Shown here one piece after another: positions 42,332-49,213 of a DNA stretch of 64,000 nt. The stretch comes from an uncultured Nioella sp. (GTDB lineage: Bacteria > Pseudomonadota > Alphaproteobacteria > Rhodobacterales > Rhodobacteraceae). The stretch lies in the NCBI GenBank assembly GCA_947495575.1, contig CANLZL010000001.1, positions 682,001 to 746,000 on the forward strand. The letters are read 5' to 3'. The notes beneath the pieces were generated by a model. The model did no database searches and was not told the DNA's origin. It worked only from the letters and a program-made list of their open reading frames with translations. The first letter of the stretch is position 1. Each line of letters starts with the position of its first letter. A program made the position numbers and the translations under genes.

Positions 42332-43141
42332 ATGACAGCGGCCACGGCAATTGAAACTCAGGCCTCTCCGGTGATTACCGCGCGGGATTTGGATCTGACA
42401 TTCCAGACCAATGACGGCCCCGTGCACGCCCTCAAAGGGGTGGATCTGGACATTAACGAAGGTGATTTCGTCAGTTTTATCGGCCCGTCCGGCTGCGGAA
42501 AAACCACGTTTCTCAGGGTGATAGCGGCATTGGAGACGCCAACCGGGGGCGAGATCACGGTCAATGGGATGAGCCCGGATGAGGCACGTCGAAAGCGCGC
42601 CTATGGCTATGTGTTTCAGGCGGCGGGGCTATACCCGTGGCGGACGATTGAAAAGAACATCAAGCTGCCTCTGGAGATCATGGGGTTTGACAGGGCAGAA
42701 CAGGCGCGCCGCGTTGAAAAAGTGCTGGAGCTGGTCGACCTTGCAGGGTTCGGAAAAAAGTTTCCCTGGCAGCTGTCTGGTGGGATGCAGCAGCGGGCCT
42801 CGATTGCGCGGGCATTGGCCTTTGATGCCGATATTCTCCTTATGGATGAACCCTTTGGCGCCTTGGATGAAATCGTGCGCGATCACCTGAACGAGCAATT
42901 ATTGAAACTTTGGGCGCGTACCAACAAGACCATCGGGTTTGTGACGCATTCCATTCCGGAGGCGGTTTACCTCAGCACCAAGATCGTCGTGATGAGCCCG
43001 CGACCGGGGCGGATCACGGATGTGATTGACAGCCCGCTGCCAACGGAACGCCCCCTTGATATCCGCGATACGCCTGAGTTTCTTGAGGTGGCGCATCGGG
43101 TGCGTGAGGGCCTGCGCGCGGGGCATGCTTATGATGATTAA
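42332..43141 (+). CDS. ABC importer ATP-binding protein (NitT/TauT/ThiZ type)
   Basis: A 269-residue ATPase. Walker A GPSGCGKTTF (about residue 51), Q-loop FQAAGLYPWRTIEKN (about residue 92), signature QLSGGMQQRASIARAL (about residue 146), Walker B ILLMDEPFGALDE (about residue 170) and H-loop VTHSIPEAVYL (about residue 204). The MSPRPGRI end is typical of nitrate/taurine/thiamine-precursor importers. First gene of an importer with two permeases (43662, 44651) and a binding protein (45612), interrupted by an acetyltransferase gene. It sits beside the pyrimidine pathway; no TPP riboswitch was seen upstream, so a thiamine-precursor role is less favoured. Confidence 0.9.
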   Translation: MTAATAIETQASPVITARDLDLTFQTNDGPVHALKGVDLDINEGDFVSFIGPSGCGKTTFLRVIAALETPTGGEITVNGMSPDEARRKRAYGYVFQAAGLYPWRTIEKNIKLPLEIMGFDRAEQARRVEKVLELVDLAGFGKKFPWQLSGGMQQRASIARALAFDADILLMDEPFGALDEIVRDHLNEQLLKLWARTNKTIGFVTHSIPEAVYLSTKIVVMSPRPGRITDVIDSPLPTERPLDIRDTPEFLEVAHRVREGLRAGHAYDD

Positions 43142-43166
43142 ACCGGCAAAAATGAGGGGGCACCCT

Positions 43167-43199
43167 CCGTACACCCCCTGTACACCCCCCGTACACCGG
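43167..43199 (+). repeat. Three tandem 11-bp GTACACC repeats in the importer operon
   Basis: Three 11-bp units in a row: CCGTACACCCC, CTGTACACCCC, CCGTACACCGG. They lie in the 87-bp gap between the ATPase stop and the acetyltransferase start. The 11-bp period is close to one DNA turn. The role is unknown. Confidence 0.75.
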
Positions 43200-43228
43200 G
43201 CGTGCCGACAAATTGCAGGCGGGCTGTG

Positions 43229-43669
43229 ATGTATGAGCTTCCCGATATTCGCCGCGCGACACAGGCCGATCTGGAAGGCTGTGCTGAGGTTATCAATGAA
43301 TGGCTGGACCAGACCGACTGGTTGCCACGCACGGCCTCGACCGATGAAATCGCCGAGATGTTTCGATCTGCGCTGAAAACGCGGGTGATCTGGGTTGGGG
43401 GGGAACCGGTCGCGGGGTACCTCTCGATTGATCCGTCGGACAACCACATCTGGGGGTTTTATTGCCGTGAGACGGGCAGGGGGTTGGGAAAGGCTCTGTT
43501 GGAACACGTGAAAGTCGGCCGGGACTTTCTGAGCCTCAACACGCATGTGCCGAATGAGCGCGCTCAGCGGTTTTATAAGCGCGAAGGTTTTGTCGAGGTA
43601 GATCGGTTCATGCCAGAGCCGCCGGATACCGTAGAAGAAGTTCGGATGGAGTGGCATCGCGATGCGTAA
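43229..43669 (+). CDS. GNAT family N-acetyltransferase
   Basis: A 146-residue GNAT protein: IRRATQADLEGCAEVINEWL start, HIWGFYCRETGRGLGKALLEHVK near residue 74 (the R.xxG.G.A acetyl-CoA loop, here RGLGKA) and LNTHVPNERAQRFYKREGFVEVDRFMPE near residue 103. The substrate is unknown. ATG 43229 is taken, with a GTG one codon earlier. Its end overlaps the permease start by 8 bp, so it is co-translated inside the importer operon, an unusual passenger for an ABC importer. It could modify the imported compound, or simply have been inserted. Confidence 0.85.
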   Translation: MYELPDIRRATQADLEGCAEVINEWLDQTDWLPRTASTDEIAEMFRSALKTRVIWVGGEPVAGYLSIDPSDNHIWGFYCRETGRGLGKALLEHVKVGRDFLSLNTHVPNERAQRFYKREGFVEVDRFMPEPPDTVEEVRMEWHRDA

Positions 43670-44654
43670 TATTTTGCCAATCCTGACCATTGTTGCTGCG
43701 ATCCTGGGGATTTGGTTGGCCGCTGTGGCACCGATGAATTTCCGACTGGCCTTGGACGCCGCGACGCGCGCAGGCGAAGATGTGATGCCAGCCACGCCCG
43801 ATGAACAAGGAGAGACCGGGTTGGTGCGGCTGATGCTGGATAACCCCTCGGTCCTGCCTGCGGCCTATAATTTCGAACGCCCCCGCCTGCCGCAACCGCA
43901 ATGGGTGCTGGTTGAGATTTATGAAAATACGGTCGGGCTGGCGCGGCGCTGCGAATGGCAGGGCTGGAGCGACGAAAACGACAATTGGACCGGGCTGTCT
44001 GACGGATGTCTGCGCGTGGTTGCGCATAACCGCTCGCTCTTGTTTCATGCCTGGCAGACTATGGCACCTACATTGCTTGGCTTTGCAATTGGCACAGGGC
44101 TGGGCATTTTGTTAGCCGTTGGTATCGTGCATAATCGGGCGATGGATCTGGGCGTGATGCCGTGGGCGATTGCCAGCCAGACCATTCCCATTCTGGCGAT
44201 AGCGCCCATGGTGATCGTCGTGCTGAACGCGGTCGGCGTTCAGGGTTTGCTTCCGAAATCACTGATCTCGAGTTACCTGAGTTTCTTTCCTGTGGTTGTG
44301 GGCATGGTCAAAGGGTTGCGCAGCCCCGGCGCGATGGATTTGGACCTGATGCGCACTTATTCGGCCAGCAATAGCCAGATATTCTGGAAACTGCGTTTGC
44401 CGGCCTCTCTGCCCTATCTTTTTGCGTCGTTGAAAGTCGGGATCGCGGCGGCACTGGTCGGCACAATTGTGGCCGAGCTTCCTACGGGCGCGCGGTTCGG
44501 CCTTGGCGCGCGGCTGTTAACCGGCAGCTATTATGGGCAAACCGTGCAGATCTGGGCGGCACTGCTGATGGCGGCCGTGTGCGCGGCGGTTCTGGTCTGG
44601 ATTATCACAGCCGTTGAGAAGCGGCTTTTGACAAAAATGGGGTTGGCGCGATGA
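43662..44654 (+). CDS. ABC importer permease (NitT/TauT type) with a large periplasmic insert
   Basis: A 330-residue permease. The first helix (residues 3-20) is followed by about 100 hydrophilic residues (ATRAGEDVMPATPDEQGE... through RCEWQGWSDENDNWTGLSDGC with two cysteines), which I expect to be periplasmic, before the standard five-helix core from about residue 125. The EAA loop is in MRTYSASNSQIFWKLRLPASLPYL near residue 230. The insert is longer than usual for TauC/ThiX permeases. It overlaps the acetyltransferase at its start and the second permease by 4 bp at its end. Confidence 0.88.
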   Translation: MRNILPILTIVAAILGIWLAAVAPMNFRLALDAATRAGEDVMPATPDEQGETGLVRLMLDNPSVLPAAYNFERPRLPQPQWVLVEIYENTVGLARRCEWQGWSDENDNWTGLSDGCLRVVAHNRSLLFHAWQTMAPTLLGFAIGTGLGILLAVGIVHNRAMDLGVMPWAIASQTIPILAIAPMVIVVLNAVGVQGLLPKSLISSYLSFFPVVVGMVKGLRSPGAMDLDLMRTYSASNSQIFWKLRLPASLPYLFASLKVGIAAALVGTIVAELPTGARFGLGARLLTGSYYGQTVQIWAALLMAAVCAAVLVWIITAVEKRLLTKMGLAR

Positions 44655-45580
44655 GCATGATGCAAACTCCACCCACCTCAACCTTACAACGGAATTTGCC
44701 CGTATTGGTCGGTGCAGGCATCACTGTCTTGGCTGGTCTCATTGATTGGCGACTTGGCGCCCTTCTGGCGGTCTGGCTGTTGGCATGGGGCGCGAATGTG
44801 CTGTTGTCCCGGCAAGCAGCGCCTCAGGTTCGGTTTATCGTCCCCGTTCTCTTTGGCGTGACGTTGTTGGTGCTCTGGCAAATGGCCGTGCGCCTTTATG
44901 GCATCAATCAGGTGATCCTGCCTGCGCCAACCGATATTTGGGCGGCACTGATTTCCAGCACGCCAATCCTCTGGGCCGATTTCGTTCAGACCGTCGTGAA
45001 GGGTGCCTTGTCGGGCTATGTCATTGGTGCGGCTTTGGCGATTGGGACGGCGATTGCAGTTGACCGGTCCAGCTTTCTGCAACGCGGGTTGCTGCCTGTC
45101 GGCAATTTCATCGCAGCGCTGCCAATTGTCGGCACGGCCCCCATTCTGGTGATGTGGTTCGGCTTTGGCTGGCAATCCAAAGCCGCCGTGGTGGTTATCA
45201 TGGTGTTCTTTCCGATGCTGGTGAACACGGTGGCCGGTCTGAAAGCCACCGATGCGATGCAACGCGACCTGATGCACACTTACGCGGCCAGCTATTGGCA
45301 ATCGCTGATCAAGCTGCGCCTGCCTGCGGCTTTGCCCTTTATTTTCAATGGGCTTAAGGTTTGCACAACGCTTGCCTTAATCGGGGCAATTGTGGCCGAG
45401 TTCTTTGGCTCGCCCATCGTGGGCATGGGGTTCCGTATCAAAACCTCGTTTGGGCGATTAGAATTGGATATGGTTTGGGCATCCATTGCCGTGGCTGCGA
45501 TCGCTGGATCGGGATTCTATGGGTTAGTGGCCCTGACAGAAAGACAGCTGACTTTCTGGCATCCGTCACAAAGGAAGTAA
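44651..45580 (+). CDS. ABC importer permease (NitT/TauT/ThiX type)
   Basis: A 309-residue permease with about seven hydrophobic segments. Two extra N-terminal helices (about residues 16-52) precede the core (VLFGVTLLVLWQMAVRLYGINQVILPAPTDIWAAL near residue 65). The EAA loop is MHTYAASYWQSLIKLRLPAALPFIFNGLKV near residue 209, ending with GRLELDMVWASIAVAAIAGSGFYGLVALTER. It forms the heterodimer with the permease at 43662 and is followed 31 bp later by the binding-protein gene. Confidence 0.9.
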   Translation: MSMMQTPPTSTLQRNLPVLVGAGITVLAGLIDWRLGALLAVWLLAWGANVLLSRQAAPQVRFIVPVLFGVTLLVLWQMAVRLYGINQVILPAPTDIWAALISSTPILWADFVQTVVKGALSGYVIGAALAIGTAIAVDRSSFLQRGLLPVGNFIAALPIVGTAPILVMWFGFGWQSKAAVVVIMVFFPMLVNTVAGLKATDAMQRDLMHTYAASYWQSLIKLRLPAALPFIFNGLKVCTTLALIGAIVAEFFGSPIVGMGFRIKTSFGRLELDMVWASIAVAAIAGSGFYGLVALTERQLTFWHPSQRK

Positions 45581-45611
45581 CAAGAAAATCAATCAACTGG
45601 GAGAAAAGACG

Positions 45612-46592
45612 ATGAAAAAACTGATGACTTCTGCACTAGCGCTAGGGCTGGCTACGGGCGTGGCAAGCGCAGATGAAGTAACGCTACAGCTGCAATGGGT
45701 AACTCAAGCCCAGTTTGCGGGCTATTATGTGGCACTGGAAAACGGGTACTACGAAGAAGAAGGTCTGGAAGTCACTATTCAGCCCGGTGGCCCCGATATC
45801 GCGCCGCCACAGGTATTGGCTGCGGGTGCGGCGGATGTGATGCTGAACTGGATGCCGTCTGCGCTGGCTGCACGCGAACGCGGGTTGCCCGTTGTGAACA
45901 TTGCACAGCACTTTTCGCGTTCCGGCCTACAATTGGCCTGCTGGGCTGATAGCGGCATTTCCGAGCCGGCGGACCTTGCTGGTCACACTGTTGGGCATTG
46001 GTTCTTTGGCAATGAATACACATTCCTTGGCTGGATGTCTCAGCTGGGTATCCCCGTTGATGGCAGCGAAAATGGTGTGACCTTGGCGGCCAGTGGCTTC
46101 AACGTGGACCCACTATTGCAGCGCCAGGTCGATTGTATTTCTGTCATGACCTATAATGAGTATTGGCAGATTATCGATGCAGGTGTTTCGCCCAACGATC
46201 TTGTCATCTTCAGCTATGAGGATGAGGGCGTGGCGACGCTTGAAGACGGCATGTGGGTCCTGGAGGAGAATCTAGAAGACCCTGAATTCGTTGATCGCAT
46301 GGCTCGGTTTGTCCGCGCGTCGATGCGGGGCTGGGATTGGGCCGCCGAAAACTCTGAAGATGCCGCGATGATTGTATTGGATTATGATGAGACCGGTGCC
46401 CAGACGGAAGAGCACCAGATTCGAATGATGGGCGAAGTTGGCCTGTTGATCGGAGACTCTAATGGAGTGCTGGACGTTGATGCCTATGAGCGTACGGTGG
46501 CAACACTTCTGGAGGGCGGTGACGCGGTTATCACAATGCAGCCGGAAGGCGCCTGGACCCATGCCGTGACGGATATGGCATTCAGCCAATAA
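45612..46592 (+). CDS. ABC importer substrate-binding protein, NMT1/THI5-like
   Basis: A 326-residue periplasmic binding protein with a signal peptide (MKKLMTSALALGLATGVASA, residues 1-20). The mature part starts VTLQLQWVTQAQFAGYYVALENGYYEEEGLEVTIQPGG, the NMT1/THI5-like pattern shared by binding proteins for pyrimidines, thiamine precursors and riboflavin, with FNVDPLLQRQVDCISVMTYNEY near residue 165. The family binds pyrimidine-type ring compounds in characterised cases, which fits the location beside uracil breakdown genes. A strong terminator follows. Riboflavin or a thiamine precursor remain alternatives. Confidence 0.9.
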   Translation: MKKLMTSALALGLATGVASADEVTLQLQWVTQAQFAGYYVALENGYYEEEGLEVTIQPGGPDIAPPQVLAAGAADVMLNWMPSALAARERGLPVVNIAQHFSRSGLQLACWADSGISEPADLAGHTVGHWFFGNEYTFLGWMSQLGIPVDGSENGVTLAASGFNVDPLLQRQVDCISVMTYNEYWQIIDAGVSPNDLVIFSYEDEGVATLEDGMWVLEENLEDPEFVDRMARFVRASMRGWDWAAENSEDAAMIVLDYDETGAQTEEHQIRMMGEVGLLIGDSNGVLDVDAYERTVATLLEGGDAVITMQPEGAWTHAVTDMAFSQ

Positions 46593-46616
46593 TGCGATCG
46601 AAGCGCTAGTTATCTA

Positions 46617-46659
46617 GGGCGCGGCTCTGCTTGTTGCAGAGCCGCGCCCTTCATTTTTT
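46617..46659 (+). terminator. Strong terminator of the ABC importer operon
   Basis: A perfect 14-bp stem, GGGCGCGGCTCTGC (46617-46630) and GCAGAGCCGCGCCC (46636-46649), with a TTGTT loop and a TTCATTTTTT tract. Confidence 0.95.
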
Positions 46660-46759
46660 GAGTTAGCGCATTCGGCTCGCATATTGCCGAAAAATGAATG
46701 CTTTGCGTTTGGAATTAATGTGTTACGGTCACCTCTTCACAGACCAGGGAGGTCAAAAA

Positions 46760-47068
46760 ATGGCAATATCACTACAAGTGCTCTATCCAATCTCAGATGG
46801 CGCTACGTTCGACTATGACTACTACGTGTCCAAACATATCCCTTTGGTAGGGAAAATTTTTGGGGAGCACGGCATGACGTCGATGGGCGCGTCCAAGGGG
46901 GTATCTGGCGGACCAGTGCCTGAGCCCGGTTACTTCGCAATTGCAACGATGATGTTCCCTGACGAGGCCAGCCTTGGCGCGGCCATGGAAGCGGGCGGCG
47001 AGATATTTGCCGATATCCCGAATTACACATCTGTCCAGCCAGATGTTCTGGTCGGCGTGCCGCTGTAA
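46760..47068 (+). CDS. EthD family protein
   Basis: A 102-residue ferredoxin-fold protein: ISLQVLYPISDGATFDYDYYVSKHIPLVGKIFGEHGMTS start with the EthD-type YYxxxHxP motif near residue 22, and a FPDEASLGAAMEAGGEIFADIPNYT end. EthD-like proteins are dimeric alpha-beta barrels, some needed for ether or polyketide metabolism and others of unknown role. ATG 46760 has AGGGAGG upstream. It is alone after the importer terminator and before the XRE regulator. Confidence 0.85.
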   Translation: MAISLQVLYPISDGATFDYDYYVSKHIPLVGKIFGEHGMTSMGASKGVSGGPVPEPGYFAIATMMFPDEASLGAAMEAGGEIFADIPNYTSVQPDVLVGVPL

Positions 47069-47146
47069 ATCGACCAGCAAAGTTTTGCATCAAAAGGGTT
47101 TTCCTGTTAACTGCACGCTAGGAACCGTGCGGGAAGGGAGAGCCCG

Positions 47147-48478
47147 TTGTCTGCCAAACCCAAAGCACCTACGCGTCAGGCCCTGACGGGCAGCCGCATT
47201 CGTGAGCGGCGCATGTCGCTTGGCCTGAAGCAGAGCGATCTGGCCGGGGCCGTCGAAATCTCGGCCAGTTACCTCAATCTGATTGAACACAATAAACGCC
47301 GGATTGGTGGCAAATTGCTGCTGGATCTGGCGCGGGCGCTGAAGGTCGAGCCTGCGCGCCTGACCGAAGGCATGGACGCAACGCTGAGCGATATGCTGAA
47401 AGCGGCCGCCAATGACGGCGCGCGCAGCTTTGGCCCTAAGCCCGAGACCGCCCGGATTGACGAACTGGCCGGGCGCTTTCCGGGTTGGACTGGCCTTATC
47501 GCAGAGCAACGCAAGCGCATCGCGGCCCTAGAGGCGGCGGTGGAGGGCTTGCAGGACCGTATGGGCCATGACCCGGTTTTGGCGGGCGCCATGCATGAAG
47601 TGCTATCCACTGTTGCCGCCATCCGTTCGACATCCGATATTCTTGTGGCAGAGCCCGATCTGGATGCCAATTGGCGCGGACGGTTCCATCGCAACCTGCA
47701 TGAAGAAGCGGAGCGTTTGTCGACCAGTGCAACGGCGCTTTTGGCGCATTTCGAAGGGTTGGGGCGGCAAAAGGGCGGGGTGCAGACACCGCAGGAGTTG
47801 ATCGAAGCCGGGTTCGATGCCGTTGGTCACCATTTTCCGCAAATTGAAACCGGCGGGGCAGGTGCGATCCCCGATGTATTGGACTCCATGGAAATGCTGA
47901 CGGATTTGGGGGCGCGCGACCTGGCCGAGGCCAGATTGCGCCTTTATGCAGATGATGCTCAGCGCCTGCCGCTTGCCCCGTTTCTAGAAATGGCGGCAGA
48001 ACATGATTTCGATCCGCAGCCGTTATTGCCGATGGCGGGCGGCGATGTTGCGCTGGTCTTGCGACGGTTGGCAAACCTGCCGGCTGGCGGAGCAGAGGCG
48101 GTGCCGGAATTTGGTTTGGCGGTTTGTGATGCTGCTGGCGCCTTGGTCTTCAGGCGCCGCATAAACGCCTTTTCGATCCCGCGTTTTGGGCCGGGTTGCG
48201 CCCTTTGGCCGCTCTATCATGCCTTCTCCCGACCCATGGTGCCTGAGGCCGCTAATTTGGAAGTTCCCGAGGGGGGGCTTTTTCGGGCATGGGCCGTCAG
48301 CCAGCCGACGCGCAGTGCCGGATTCGGGACGGCGCCCGTGGTAGAGGCAACCATGCTTGTGAGGGCGTTGGAGGATGGGCAGGCGCCAGATCAATCGCCT
48401 GTCCCTGTCGGGCCGGGGTGCCAGCTTTGCCCACGTGAGACCTGTCCGGCGCGCCGGGCCGGATCTGTTCTGACCTAG
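47147..48478 (+). CDS. XRE-HTH regulator of the ScfR/DUF2083 type with Cys-rich C-terminus
   Basis: A 443-residue regulator starting at a TTG with GGGAAGGGAG about 5-14 bases upstream. Residues about 15-70 are a Cro/CI HTH (IRERRMSLGLKQSDLAGAVEISASYLNLIEHNKRRI). A helical middle (about 100-200) and an IrrE-like/DUF2083 region follow. The tail has GCQLCPRETCPARR with three closely spaced cysteines (about residues 426-434), a possible iron-sulfur or thiol sensor. Similar proteins regulate short-chain fatty acid or propionate use (ScfR, RamB, PrpC regulators). It is 76 bp upstream of the receiver gene of the sensor-kinase cassette. Confidence 0.85.
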   Translation: MSAKPKAPTRQALTGSRIRERRMSLGLKQSDLAGAVEISASYLNLIEHNKRRIGGKLLLDLARALKVEPARLTEGMDATLSDMLKAAANDGARSFGPKPETARIDELAGRFPGWTGLIAEQRKRIAALEAAVEGLQDRMGHDPVLAGAMHEVLSTVAAIRSTSDILVAEPDLDANWRGRFHRNLHEEAERLSTSATALLAHFEGLGRQKGGVQTPQELIEAGFDAVGHHFPQIETGGAGAIPDVLDSMEMLTDLGARDLAEARLRLYADDAQRLPLAPFLEMAAEHDFDPQPLLPMAGGDVALVLRRLANLPAGGAEAVPEFGLAVCDAAGALVFRRRINAFSIPRFGPGCALWPLYHAFSRPMVPEAANLEVPEGGLFRAWAVSQPTRSAGFGTAPVVEATMLVRALEDGQAPDQSPVPVGPGCQLCPRETCPARRAGSVLT

Positions 48479-48554
48479 GAACAGATAATTGACATTGCTG
48501 AGTATTTGGGCAAGCTGATCCGCACTCCAATACTCACTAGTTCGGGAGGGCTGC

Positions 48555-48941
48555 TTGGGGAGCCGGGTTTTACTCGTCGAGGACGAGGTCAATATTTTCG
48601 AAGCACTGAATTTCCTTTTAACCCGTGATGGGTGGGAGGTCAGCGGGCATGCCAATGGCAGCACCGCGCTGGAGGAGATTGCCCGCTGCAGGCCCGATAT
48701 TCTTGTCCTGGACATGATGCTGCCCGGGCGCTCTGGTCTGGACATTTTGCGGGATTTGCGGGCGCTGGCGGAATGGAAAGACCTGCCGGTTCTGATGTTG
48801 ACGGCAAAGGGTCAATCCAAGGACCGGGATCAGGCGCTGGCGCTTGGGGCCAATGCCTATCTGACCAAGCCCTTTTCCAATACCGAAGTGGTTGAGACAT
48901 TGCGCAATCTGGCCGGGAGCGCGCATCCCGCCGCCTCATGA
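48555..48941 (+). CDS. Single-domain response regulator (receiver only)
   Basis: A 128-residue CheY-like receiver: VLLVEDE acidic pocket, phospho-acceptor Asp53 in ILVLDMMLPG, LMLTAKG with the switch Thr near residue 83, and TKPF with the conserved Lys near residue 104. No output domain. The start is a TTG with GGGAGGG 6-12 bases upstream. It overlaps the next small membrane gene by 4 bp (ATGA), and the sensor kinase follows, so it is the obvious partner. In CrbS/CrbR-like acetate-switch systems the regulator has a DNA-binding domain; this one does not. Confidence 0.92.
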   Translation: MGSRVLLVEDEVNIFEALNFLLTRDGWEVSGHANGSTALEEIARCRPDILVLDMMLPGRSGLDILRDLRALAEWKDLPVLMLTAKGQSKDRDQALALGANAYLTKPFSNTEVVETLRNLAGSAHPAAS

Positions 48942-49213
48942 ACCGTCGGCTTTTTCTTGAGCGGCGCACCTATCGGCGCAACCGACTGCAAGATGCCGCC
49001 CGGCTGGTGCCGGTCTTGGGTGCGCTGTTATTCTTTGGTCCGGTCTTTATCCTGACATCTGCCACCGGCGTTGGCGGCGGCACCGGCGGGTGGCTGGTCT
49101 ATTTTCTGGGTGTCTGGCTGGCCCTGATTGCCTTGGCGGCGGCGCTGTCTTCGGCCCTCTCGCGCATTTTCCCTGCTGTTCCGCCTGAAGATGAGCCCGA
49201 GGAGGATCGCTGA
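48938..49213 (+). CDS. Small two-helix membrane protein coupled to the sensor kinase
   Basis: A 91-residue protein with a basic N-terminus (RRLFLERRTYRRNRLQDAARL), helix 1 at about 23-43 (LVPVLGALLFFGPVFILTS), a Gly-rich turn (GVGGGTGG), helix 2 at about 52-75 and an acidic tail (PPEDEPEEDR). It overlaps the receiver gene and shares one base with the kinase start (TGATG), so the three are translationally coupled. Symporter-type kinases and SLC5 transporters of the acetate/pyruvate type are often preceded by a similar small membrane subunit (DUF485/DUF4212-like), which this resembles in plan. Confidence 0.85.
   Translation: MNRRLFLERRTYRRNRLQDAARLVPVLGALLFFGPVFILTSATGVGGGTGGWLVYFLGVWLALIALAAALSSALSRIFPAVPPEDEPEEDR

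Noticed and set aside
43167-43199. GTACACC repeats as a CRISPR array.
   Set aside because: Units are 11 bp with no spacers and no cas genes are present.
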